Below, one piece after another: positions 22,552 through 29,782 of a stretch of DNA of 51,184 nucleotides. The notes beneath the pieces are model-generated. The model was given only the letters and a program-made list of their open reading frames with translations, was not told the origin of the DNA and ran no database searches. Origin of the DNA: Treponema sp. (lineage in GTDB: Bacteria > Spirochaetota > Spirochaetia > Treponematales > Treponemataceae); assembly GCA_017551705.1 (NCBI GenBank), contig JAFZLA010000025.1, positions 1-51,184 of the forward strand, in the 5' to 3' direction. Every line of letters begins with the position of its first letter. Position 1 is the first letter of the stretch. The position numbers and the translations under genes are program-made.

Positions 22552-23268
22552 CTACGAGCGGCCCCAGCCTTCGACAATAGTCACGCCGGCGGAGCAGCCT
22601 AGGCGGTTGGCTCCGGCTTCTACCAGTTCCTTGGCAAAGGCGGCGTCGCGGATGCCTCCGCTGGCCTTTACGCCCATCTTGGGACCGACAGTTTTTCGCA
22701 TAAGGGCCACGTGGCGGACTTGCGCTCCGTTGGGGAGGGCCTTTCCGTCCGCGTCCTTGGGCGTTCCAAAACCGGTCGAGGTTTTTACAAAGTCGGCGCC
22801 GGCTTTTTGGGCGGCAAGGCAGGCGGCCTCGATTTCTTGGTCTGTCAAATAGCAGGTTTCGACTATGACTTTGACAAGGGCCTTTTTGCCCATTTTGTCG
22901 CCGCCTTCCTTTGTGGCCTGGACAACGGCGCGAATGTCATCTTGGACAAGGTCAAAGGCGCCTTCTTTTGCCGCGCCGATGTTAATCACCATGTCGATTT
23001 CGTCCGCTCCGTCCAACACGGCCTCTTTTGCGGCATAGGCCTTGGTTTGGCTCCGTTCCGCTCCTAGTGGAAAGCCGATTACAGTGCATACGGCGGAAGG
23101 GCAGTCCTGCAGCTCTTTGGCCGCAAGGGGAACCCAGACGGGGTTTACGCAAACGGAGGCAAAGCCGTATTTTTTGGCTTCGTCGCAGATTTTAAGAATT
23201 TGGGCTTTTGTCGCGGTGGCGGCCAAAAGCGTGTGGTCAATCATTTTGGCTATTTGGTCTTTGGTCAT
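22552..23268 (-). CDS. deoC: Deoxyribose-phosphate aldolase
   Basis: Splits 2-deoxyribose 5-phosphate into glyceraldehyde 3-phosphate and acetaldehyde in deoxynucleoside breakdown. It has 238 residues, slightly longer than the usual 215-225. The Schiff-base lysine is K162 in [12 protein letters not shown], with the assisting lysine K201 in [10 protein letters not shown]. The N-terminal [12 protein letters not shown] and the strand [11 protein letters not shown] are also typical. It stands alone between two convergent or divergent neighbours, with no deoA or deoD nearby. TTGCAA-N16-TAAAAT ends exactly 6 bases before the ATG, so the mRNA is probably leaderless. Confidence 0.95.
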   Translation of the reverse strand: MTKDQIAKMIDHTLLAATATKAQILKICDEAKKYGFASVCVNPVWVPLAAKELQDCPSAVCTVIGFPLGAERSQTKAYAAKEAVLDGADEIDMVINIGAAKEGAFDLVQDDIRAVVQATKEGGDKMGKKALVKVIVETCYLTDQEIEAACLAAQKAGADFVKTSTGFGTPKDADGKALPNGAQVRHVALMRKTVGPKMGVKASGGIRDAAFAKELVEAGANRLGCSAGVTIVEGWGRS

Positions 23269-23274
23269 GCCCTA

Positions 23275-23302
23275 ATTTTACCGCTTTTTTGCCATTTTGC
23301 AA
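23275..23302 (-). promoter_or_regulatory. Leaderless-type promoter of deoC
   Basis: On the minus strand: TTGCAA (23302-23297), 16 bases, TAAAAT (23280-23275), then TAGGGC and the ATG at 23268. The AGGG is too close to the ATG to act as a Shine-Dalgarno. Confidence 0.6.
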
Positions 23303-23336
23303 ATAGGGAAAATGGAGATTTGAGGGAATAATTTCC

Positions 23337-23364
23337 TTGACAAAAATTAAAATTATGTTATAAT
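23337..23364 (+). promoter_or_regulatory. Promoter of the TPR pair and rlmN
   Basis: TTGACA (23337-23342), 16 bases, TATAAT (23359-23364). The predicted leader is about 30 bases and includes GGAAAAG before the ATG at 23401. Confidence 0.75.
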
Positions 23365-23400
23365 TTTAAAGTCGAAGTAAAAAAAACATTGGAAAAGTTT

Positions 23401-23751
23401 ATGGCCTTAAATTTTAAAGACGTTTTGGAAGAAAAAGAGATTCCGGACGGATTTATTAAAGTTACCGACAGACCTATAAAAGGGCTTTCGTCCGAACAAA
23501 AGGCAATCCTCAACAGGCGTGGGAACGTTTTTTTTAACAACGGAGACATTGAAAGCGCCAGGCGCGTTTATTTGACAACCGGATATTCCGACGGATTGAT
23601 TCGGGTTGGAGACGAATACGCCAAAAAAAAGCAAACGCTTAAGGCGCTAAAAATGTACACACTTGCTCACAACACTAGCAAAGTAGGGCCGATTTACGAA
23701 AAAATCGCCGCGACGATAGGCAGTCTTTTAAAAGACGATGAAAAAAAATAA
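23401..23751 (+). CDS. Small TPR-like protein, unknown function
   Basis: A 116-residue soluble protein. The start is the ATG at 23401, placed by GGAAAAG four bases upstream; a TTG four codons earlier lies inside that site. The central part has two short helix pairs like tetratricopeptide units (NRRGNVFFNNGDIESARRVY and VGDEYAKKKQTLKALKMYTL). Such proteins usually serve as scaffolds. The larger TPR gene follows after 28 bases with its own AGGAG, so they form an operon. I do not know its partner. Confidence 0.75.
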   Translation: MALNFKDVLEEKEIPDGFIKVTDRPIKGLSSEQKAILNRRGNVFFNNGDIESARRVYLTTGYSDGLIRVGDEYAKKKQTLKALKMYTLAHNTSKVGPIYEKIAATIGSLLKDDEKK

Positions 23752-23779
23752 AGGGACTTGTTCCCCCAGGAGTTAAAAA

Positions 23780-24916
23780 ATGAGCGACATCGGACAAAAT
23801 TCGTTTGAAGAGTATCCCGAAATCAAAGTTGACGGAAAAAACAACGAAATCGCCGAACTTTCAAAGCGCGGCTACCAGCTTCTTAAAGAGGGCGAGATAG
23901 ACGCGGCCAAGACCGAGTTTAAGAAAATCCTGGAAATAGAAAACAACAACAACTACGCGCTTGTAGGTTTGGGCGACAGCGAACGCAAGCTCAACCATTT
24001 TAACGACGCCATCGACTATTACACAAAGTGCCTTTCGTTTTATCCCGGAAACAACTACGCGCTATTTGGCTTGGCCGACTGCTACAAAACGCTCAACCAA
24101 TTCCACAAGGCCATAGACATTTGGGAGCAGTACTTGGTCCACGACGACCGCAACATAACTGTCCTTACGCGCGTGGCCGACGCTTACCGAAAAATTCGCG
24201 ACTTTAAAAAGAGCAAGCAGCTTTATCTTAAAGTTTTGGACATGGAAGAGAACAATCCCTACGCGCTTATCGGCTTGGGCCACTTGCACTACGACTTTAA
24301 GGAATACACCGACGCGCTTTTTTATTGGACAAGAATGCTTGAGCTCAACGAAAACCAAGTTGACATCCGCGTTCTTACCAGCATCGGAAACTGCCACAGA
24401 AAGCTCAAGAGCTTTGAAAAGGGCGTTCCCTTCTTTGAGAGGGCGCTAAGCCTTGACCCCAAAAATTTCTACGCGCTCTTTGGCCTTGCCGACTGCTACC
24501 GCGGAATGAACCAGCAGTTCCGCTCGATTGAATACTGGAACAAAATTTTGGACATGGATCCAAACAACAAGGTAATCCTTACCCGCGCGGGCGACGCTTA
24601 CCGCAATTCGGGCGACTACAGAACGGCCGAGATGTACTACAACAAGGCGATGAACATCGACTTTGACATTTACGCCGCGCTAGGACTTGCCTTGATTTGC
24701 AAGGGCGAAGGCCGCTACGAAGAAAGCGCCGAACGCCTTGGCGCCTTGATAAAGAACGATCCCAAAAATTATCGCCTTTACATCGATTTGGCCGACAGCT
24801 ACACAAAGATGAACCAAAAGAAAAAGGCGATAGAAACTCTTGAGTCATTCCAAAAGTTCGGCATCAGAAGCCAAGCCATCAACGAAACTTTGGAACGCCT
24901 CAAGAAAAACGCCTGA
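23780..24916 (+). CDS. TPR-repeat protein
   Basis: A 378-residue cytoplasmic protein made of about ten tetratricopeptide repeats, starting near residue 27. Clear units are YQLLKEGEIDAAKTEFKKIL, LGDSERKLNHFNDAIDYYTK, LADCYKTLNQFHKAIDIWEQ, VADAYRKIRDFKKSKQLYLK and IGNCHRKLKSFEKGVPFFER. Unusually regular 34-residue spacing and conserved Asn-Asn-Tyr-Ala-Leu turns between repeats suggest one continuous superhelix. There is no signal peptide. It is a protein-interaction scaffold of unknown client. AGGAG precedes the ATG. rlmN begins 12 bases after its stop. Confidence 0.88.
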   Translation: MSDIGQNSFEEYPEIKVDGKNNEIAELSKRGYQLLKEGEIDAAKTEFKKILEIENNNNYALVGLGDSERKLNHFNDAIDYYTKCLSFYPGNNYALFGLADCYKTLNQFHKAIDIWEQYLVHDDRNITVLTRVADAYRKIRDFKKSKQLYLKVLDMEENNPYALIGLGHLHYDFKEYTDALFYWTRMLELNENQVDIRVLTSIGNCHRKLKSFEKGVPFFERALSLDPKNFYALFGLADCYRGMNQQFRSIEYWNKILDMDPNNKVILTRAGDAYRNSGDYRTAEMYYNKAMNIDFDIYAALGLALICKGEGRYEESAERLGALIKNDPKNYRLYIDLADSYTKMNQKKKAIETLESFQKFGIRSQAINETLERLKKNA

Positions 24917-24928
24917 TCTTTTTGTCCG

Positions 24929-25948
24929 ATGCAATTGATTCCCTTGTCCGCGCTTTTGCCGGACGAAATTTGTTCAGAGCTCGACTTGTCTCCCGCCTTT
25001 AGAGGAAAGCAAATTTTTAAATGGGTTTCGCTTGGCGCCGAATCCTTTGACGCAATGACAAACATTCCAAAGGACTTGCGCGCCGACTTGCAGCAAAAGG
25101 CCTGCTTGCGCTCCTCTTGCGTCAACCAAGTTTTTAAGGACAAGGACGGAACTGTAAAGCTGCAAATAAAAACCGGCAACGGCCTTTTGATCGAAACTGT
25201 TTTGCTTACCGACATCGAAGGCCGCAAAACAGCCTGCGTCTCTTGCCAGGCCGGCTGCGCGATGGCGTGCGCTTTTTGCCAGACAGGCCATTTGGGCTTT
25301 GCGCGCAATTTGACCGCGGCGGAAATTGTGGAGCAATTTTTGTTTTTGGAAAAGGAATGCGGAACGCTGGACAACATTGTCTTTATGGGAATGGGCGAGC
25401 CCATGCTCAACTTGGAGGCGATTAGAAAAGCGATAAAGGTTTTGACCCACAAGGATGGCCGCGCTCTTGGAACAAAAAGAATAACCCTTTCGACCTGCGG
25501 AATAACAAAGGGCATTTACGACTTGGCCGACAACGGCCCAAAGATTCGCTTGGCCCTTAGCCTTACCACCGCCGACCCGGACTTGCGCGAGCGGTTGATG
25601 CCGGTGACAAAAACAAATCCCTTGCCCGAAGTGCGCAAGGCGATTGATTATTACGCCAAAAAATCCGGCCGCCGCGTCACTTTGGAAGCGGCCTTGCTTG
25701 GCTCAACTAACACTGGCAAAGAAAGCGCGGCCCGCATGATAGAATTTGCGCGCGGCGTCGACGTGAACATTAATCTTATTCCTTGGAATCCTGTAAAGAC
25801 TCTGCCCTTTGAGGAGCCGACTCAAAAAGAGTGCGACGACTTTGTCAAGCAATTGGAGGCCGCAGGCCTTAACGTAACCTTGCGCCGCCGCAGGGGAGCG
25901 GGCGTCAACGCCGCTTGCGGACAGCTGGGCAGCGCAAAGTTTAATTAA
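24929..25948 (+). CDS. rlmN: Dual-specificity 23S rRNA/tRNA adenine C2-methyltransferase
   Basis: Radical SAM enzyme that methylates C2 of A2503 in 23S rRNA and A37 in some tRNAs. At 339 residues it has the normal length. The [4Fe-4S] motif CxxxCxxC is at C110, C114 and C117 (CAMACAFC). The RlmN/Cfr wording continues with TGHLGFARNLTAAEIVEQ, FMGMGEPMLN and LSTCGI. The mechanistic cysteine near the C-terminus is C330 (NAACGQL), and the other resolving Cys would be C106 region (CVSCQAGC). The start is the ATG at 24929, 12 bases after the TPR stop. It ends convergent with the cysteine desulfurase. Confidence 0.96.
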   Translation: MQLIPLSALLPDEICSELDLSPAFRGKQIFKWVSLGAESFDAMTNIPKDLRADLQQKACLRSSCVNQVFKDKDGTVKLQIKTGNGLLIETVLLTDIEGRKTACVSCQAGCAMACAFCQTGHLGFARNLTAAEIVEQFLFLEKECGTLDNIVFMGMGEPMLNLEAIRKAIKVLTHKDGRALGTKRITLSTCGITKGIYDLADNGPKIRLALSLTTADPDLRERLMPVTKTNPLPEVRKAIDYYAKKSGRRVTLEAALLGSTNTGKESAARMIEFARGVDVNINLIPWNPVKTLPFEEPTQKECDDFVKQLEAAGLNVTLRRRRGAGVNAACGQLGSAKFN

Positions 25949-25974
25949 GTTTTTGCAAGCCTAAAAAGCGCGCG

Positions 25975-27171
25975 TCAATTAAAGGCCGCGCAAACTTCTT
26001 TTATGGCGGCCAAGAGCGCGTCCATGCCCTCGCGCGTTGTCGCCGGCCCAAAACTAAACCGGACAGAAGTTTCCCTTTGCTCTATCGGAACTCCCATCGC
26101 TTCCAAAATCGGCCGCGAGGCTTTTTTGGACGAGCAGGCGCTTCCTGTTGAGACGCAAATGCCCTTTGCGTCAAGCGCGCGCAGCATAACTTGGCCAGGA
26201 ATGTTTTTAAAGCTTGCTTGTATTACCCATGGCGAAAAGCGGTCGGCAATCGCGCCGCAACTTTCTTCCTGACTAAGACTTGCGCGCGACTCTGGTATTA
26301 CAGCCGCTCCTTTTATGGCGCAAAGCTCCTTGATAAAAGATGCTGTCCATTCCTTTTGCGCTTTCAGGCGCGGATTTTCTTTACTCGTACTAAAAGCATA
26401 TTTTTTTAAACATTCGCCAAAAGCGATGGCGCCAAAGAGGTTTTCGGTTCCGCTTCGGGCGCCTCCTTCTTGGCCGCCGCCGCGCAAAAATATTTCTTCC
26501 TCTTTTTTTAGGTACAAAAGGCCAATGCCGCGCGGTCCGCAAATTTTGTGGGCGCTAAAAGCGGCCGAGTCAACTCCGGGTTCGTTCAAAAAGTCAATCG
26601 GTATTTTTCCAAGGGCTTGCACGCAGTCAACGTGAAAGCGCGGCTTTCGCTTGCCCTTATATTTTTCTTCAAGCGCGGCGGCGATTTCTTTTACCGGTTG
26701 GATCGCGCCTGTTTCGTTGTTCACCGCCATAACCGAGACGAACAAAGTCTTTTCGTCAACGGTTTGCAAGACCGCGTCTGGCGTCACAAAGCCGTTTTTG
26801 TCGGCGGGAATAAAGCGGGGCTCTATTCCGCACTTTTTTAGTTCGTCGGACATTTCGCGCAAGGCGGGGTGCTCGATGGCGCTCACCGCGACGTTTCCTT
26901 TTTCGGGACGGTTAAGAATCGCGAGCAAGGGGATGTGGTCGCTTTCGGTTCCGCCCGAGGTGAATACAAGCTGCTTTGCTTGTACGCCCAAAACGTCGGC
27001 GCAATTTTTTCGCGCTTCTTCCAACGCGGCGCGGGCGGCCTTTCCGGCGGCGTGAACGCTTGAAGGGTTGGCCCACGCTTCCAAAGATTTTGCGAGCGCG
27101 GCGGATAAAATTTCTTTGTCGGGAATGGCCGTCGCGGCCCAGTCAAAGTAAAGGTTTTTGTCTAGAGGCAT
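25975..27171 (-). CDS. Cysteine desulfurase (NifS/IscS family)
   Basis: PLP enzyme that takes sulfur from cysteine for iron-sulfur clusters or thiolated tRNA. It has 398 residues. The PLP lysine is K209 (SAHKICGPRG), with H101 (AIEHPA) stacking on the cofactor. The catalytic Cys is C346 in STGSACSSKK, a short-loop arrangement closer to NifS group I. Residues about 262-312 (SKENPRLKAQKEWT and PESRASLSQEESCGA) look longer than in IscS. No iscU, iscA or sufU is adjacent, so I do not choose between iscS and nifS. Its ATG lies inside the end of aroB (10-base overlap), so translation is coupled to aroB. Confidence 0.92.
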   Translation of the reverse strand: MPLDKNLYFDWAATAIPDKEILSAALAKSLEAWANPSSVHAAGKAARAALEEARKNCADVLGVQAKQLVFTSGGTESDHIPLLAILNRPEKGNVAVSAIEHPALREMSDELKKCGIEPRFIPADKNGFVTPDAVLQTVDEKTLFVSVMAVNNETGAIQPVKEIAAALEEKYKGKRKPRFHVDCVQALGKIPIDFLNEPGVDSAAFSAHKICGPRGIGLLYLKKEEEIFLRGGGQEGGARSGTENLFGAIAFGECLKKYAFSTSKENPRLKAQKEWTASFIKELCAIKGAAVIPESRASLSQEESCGAIADRFSPWVIQASFKNIPGQVMLRALDAKGICVSTGSACSSKKASRPILEAMGVPIEQRETSVRFSFGPATTREGMDALLAAIKEVCAAFN

Positions 27172-28382
27172 TTTATTATGTCCTTGTCAGAGACTTCGGT
27201 TATCACTGTGTCGCAAAGGCCGCGCTGCAAAATTACGCGAACTTTGCTTGAAGAGTTTTTTTTGTCGCGCTTCATCGCGTCCAGCAATTTGCGCGCGCCG
27301 TCTTTTGGGCAAAAGCATTTTGGCTTTGCGGAACTTTCCCAGCCAAAATAGTCCAAAAGCTCGGCGACGCTTTGCTTGTATTCTTTGGAGCATAGTCCAA
27401 GATTTTGGCTAAGGCAAAGCGCGCGTCCGATTCCCCAGGCCACCGCGTCGCCGTGCGAGATTTTTCCAAGGCCCGCGCAAGTTTCGAGCGCGTGGCCAAA
27501 GGTGTGGCCAAGATTCAATTGCATGCGGATGTTTTTTTCGGTCATGTCCTTTTGGACAACGCGCGCCTTGGCCTTTGCGCAGGCCTGAATCATTTTAAAT
27601 ACAAAGTCCGGCTCGCGGTCCTTGACCTTTTGTTTGTTTTTGCAAATCGCGGCGAACATTTTTTTGTCGTACAAAAGCGCCGTCTTAAAGGCCTCGGCAA
27701 AGCCCGACCGGTATTGCGCGGCGCTCAAGGACTGGACAAATTGGGGGTAGACGTAAAGCGCTCGGGCGGGATAAAAGGCGCCTATCATATTTTTGTAGTC
27801 CTCAAAGTCGCAGCCTGTCTTTCCGCCCATCGCCGCGTCAACCATGGCCAGCAGCGTTGTGGGAACAAATTCGCAAACCGCGCCCCGCTTGTAAATGGCC
27901 GCGGCAAAGGCTGTCATGTCGGTAAGGACGCCGCCGCCGATGGCGCAAAAAATGTCTTTGCGGGTCCACGCGCGCTCAAGGGCGGCCGTAACGATTTGCA
28001 AAACGCTTTTTATTGTCTTGTTTTTTTCGCCGGCCTTAATTATGACAAGCGCGCTTCCTTTGGCCGCTCCGATTCCATCGTAAGTTCCGGGGCGGGGCGC
28101 GGCTGTCCGCGCGGCGGCTTTTTGGCCTTGCGCGGCCTTGCCGTCAGAGCCTTGCGCGCCAAAGAGTTGGACAAAATTTTTAAGGGCGGGCAGGGCGGCC
28201 ACGTTTGTGTCTATCGTAAAAAGGCGCTTTCCGCTCGTGCCGTTATGGTCAGTTTGAAGTTCCGGGCTTTTTGAAAAGAACAGTTTCTTTAAGTCGATTT
28301 TGTCTTGGATAAAATGAATTTCGGTTTTTGGAACGGCGATATATTGCTTTTGGTAATTGATTGAAAAGACGTTTTCTTGCAT
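27162..28382 (-). CDS. aroB: 3-Dehydroquinate synthase
   Basis: Second step of the shikimate pathway, converting DAHP to 3-dehydroquinate with NAD+ and a divalent metal. It has 406 residues against the usual 350-370. Signatures: IGGGVLTDMTAFAAAIYKRG, FVPTTLLAMVDAAMGGKTGC, NMIGAFYPARALYV and the metal-binding LGHTFGHALE with ISHGDAVAWG. The excess length is mainly an Ala/Gln/Gly-rich, very GC-rich insertion at about residues 76-108 (SDGKAAQGQKAAARTAAPRP), which would fall in the NAD-binding N-terminal domain. The start is the ATG at 28382, exactly 6 bases after TATAAT with no Shine-Dalgarno. It is followed by the overlapping desulfurase gene. Confidence 0.93.
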   Translation of the reverse strand: MQENVFSINYQKQYIAVPKTEIHFIQDKIDLKKLFFSKSPELQTDHNGTSGKRLFTIDTNVAALPALKNFVQLFGAQGSDGKAAQGQKAAARTAAPRPGTYDGIGAAKGSALVIIKAGEKNKTIKSVLQIVTAALERAWTRKDIFCAIGGGVLTDMTAFAAAIYKRGAVCEFVPTTLLAMVDAAMGGKTGCDFEDYKNMIGAFYPARALYVYPQFVQSLSAAQYRSGFAEAFKTALLYDKKMFAAICKNKQKVKDREPDFVFKMIQACAKAKARVVQKDMTEKNIRMQLNLGHTFGHALETCAGLGKISHGDAVAWGIGRALCLSQNLGLCSKEYKQSVAELLDYFGWESSAKPKCFCPKDGARKLLDAMKRDKKNSSSKVRVILQRGLCDTVITEVSDKDIIKCL

Positions 28383-28388
28383 GCGGGC

Positions 28389-28417
28389 ATTATATCACGC
28401 CGCGCATGATTTTTCTA
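28389..28417 (-). promoter_or_regulatory. Leaderless-type promoter of aroB
   Basis: On the minus strand: TAGAAA (28417-28412), 17 bases, TATAAT (28394-28389), then GCCCGC and the ATG at 28382. The perfect -10 box has GC-rich DNA on both sides, which makes a chance match less likely. Confidence 0.65.
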
Positions 28418-28424
28418 GCGCTCG

Positions 28425-29048
28425 TCAATACGAGCGGCCCATCGATTCAAGCTTTTCGATTTCGGCGGAAACGCGGACAAGCTCGCGCTCTAAGATTTTT
28501 TTGTAGTCCAGCTCCGCGTCGGCTATGCGCTTGTTTTCGTCTTCCCAATTTGTAAGGTCTTCCAAGAACAAAAAGCGGAATTTTGTTTCGCTGGCCTTCT
28601 CCGACCAAAGGCGCGCCTCGCGCCAATAGTAAAGGCCGGCCTCGTAGCAGCTTTTTGCCTTCTTTAAGTTGGCCATGTATTCGTCTTTCCAGGGAGCGTC
28701 GTAAAAGCAAATCGCGCGCCTGTCGTAGACGCGGGCAAGCCGCATGTGCTGCTCAATCAATTTAAGGTTTAGGTGCATTTGGAAAAGGTTTCGGTATTTT
28801 TCCCATTCCTCTTTGGTTTGAATTTTGGCCCTGGCGTAAAGGGGATTTGCAAAGTCCGCCCGCACGGCCTGCTCCAGCCAGTAAATGTTTTCCATGCAGT
28901 CGTCTGGATATTGCTGGTAGTGGACGTGATAAAGCTTGTAAAAGTCCTCCTTGTATTTTACCATGTACGAAAACGCCAGCGGGCAAAACGACAGCGCCGA
29001 GCCTATGGCAATTGCGAGAACAATGAATATTTTGGCAAACTTTTTCAC
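28425..29048 (-). CDS. Exported protein of unknown function, coupled to tmk
   Basis: A 207-residue protein with an N-terminal signal sequence (KKFAKIFIVLAIAIGSALSFCPLAFS). A Cys at 22 is followed by more hydrophobic residues, so a lipobox is unlikely and an uncleaved anchor or signal peptidase I site is possible. The rest is helical and charged, with many Tyr, Trp and Arg (YWREARLWSEKASE, WEDENKRIADAELDYKKIL), ending in a predicted coiled coil. I do not recognise the family. It begins with GTG, overlapping the tmk stop (GTGA), so it depends on tmk translation. aroB, 42 bases on, has its own promoter. Confidence 0.75.
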   Translation of the reverse strand: MKKFAKIFIVLAIAIGSALSFCPLAFSYMVKYKEDFYKLYHVHYQQYPDDCMENIYWLEQAVRADFANPLYARAKIQTKEEWEKYRNLFQMHLNLKLIEQHMRLARVYDRRAICFYDAPWKDEYMANLKKAKSCYEAGLYYWREARLWSEKASETKFRFLFLEDLTNWEDENKRIADAELDYKKILERELVRVSAEIEKLESMGRSY

Positions 29049-29665
29049 GAATTTATTATCGGAAGAATTTCGTTCCAGATTAAATCCGAAATTTTTTCTT
29101 TTGGAAGCGTCGCGTCAAGCTCTACGATTCTCATTCCGCTGTCGGCTTGTTTTTTGTATTGGTCGATGACAGCGCGGTAGCGGGTGGCGGTGTCGTTAAG
29201 GAATTTTTCGTTCTCATAAATCTCTTTGGCTTCTCCGCGTTTTTCGACGCGTTCAATGGATTTTTGGGCGCTAATGTCAAAGAAGAACAAGAGTTGAGGC
29301 AATGGAAAGGGACTGTTGAGCATTTTTGGCAAATCCTCTCCGCAAGTCACTCCCTGATAGGCCAGGTTTGAAAACAAATATCTATCCGATACAACAGTTA
29401 AGCCGTTTTTAGTTTGGTCAACAATTCCGCCTTCTCCCCAAAGGTGTTCCGCCCTGTCGGCCGCAAAGAGGTAGGCTGTGGTTTGGGGGCTGGCCTTTTG
29501 GCTTCCGCCCAAAATTTGGCGCAAGAATTTGCCTGTGGGCATTTCTGTCGGTTCCGCCGTAAAGAAAATTTTTTTGTCCGCGTCGCGTTCCCTGAGCAGC
29601 TTGATTTGCGTGCTGGTGCCCGCTCCGTCTATTCCTTCAAAAACCACAAACTTTTTAAGTATCAT
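29045..29665 (-). CDS. tmk: Thymidylate kinase with altered P-loop
   Basis: Phosphorylates dTMP to dTDP. The ORF is open to 29728, but the start is the ATG of MILKKFVVFEG because GAGG lies 10 bases before it; this gives 206 residues, the family norm. The nucleotide-binding loop reads FEGIDGAGTSTQ (residues 9-20), with Thr17 where TMPKs and other P-loop kinases have Lys. The dTMP site DRYLFSNLAYQG and the lid-side FFFDISAQKSIERVEKRGE are normal. The rest of the fold appears intact, so it is probably active with the altered loop. It heads the segment tmk-unknown and is divergent from tamB. Confidence 0.92.
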   Translation of the reverse strand: MILKKFVVFEGIDGAGTSTQIKLLRERDADKKIFFTAEPTEMPTGKFLRQILGGSQKASPQTTAYLFAADRAEHLWGEGGIVDQTKNGLTVVSDRYLFSNLAYQGVTCGEDLPKMLNSPFPLPQLLFFFDISAQKSIERVEKRGEAKEIYENEKFLNDTATRYRAVIDQYKKQADSGMRIVELDATLPKEKISDLIWNEILPIINS

Positions 29666-29782
29666 AGTAGAAAACCTCAAAATTTCGGCCAAAACAGCCG
29701 ATAATATATAAGGTATACCATAATGCAAAATTTTGCAATGTCGCGTCTGTTTTTTTTAACGCGCAGGGGGCTTCGTGTCTAG
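29666..29782. promoter_or_regulatory. Divergent tmk/tamB promoter region with 14-base palindrome
   Basis: This 117-base gap holds an AT-rich stretch at 29700-29725. On the minus strand TTGCAT followed after 16 bases by TATTAT can serve tmk. On the plus strand the TATACCATAAT stretch is a possible -10 for tamB. A perfect palindrome TGCAAAATTTTGCA (29724-29737) overlaps the minus-strand -35 and would suit a dimeric regulator acting on both genes. The tamB start has only a distant AGGGGG as Shine-Dalgarno. Confidence 0.45.

Noticed and set aside
27405-28274. 289-codon open frame on the plus strand
   Set aside because: Antisense to aroB; the product resembles no family.
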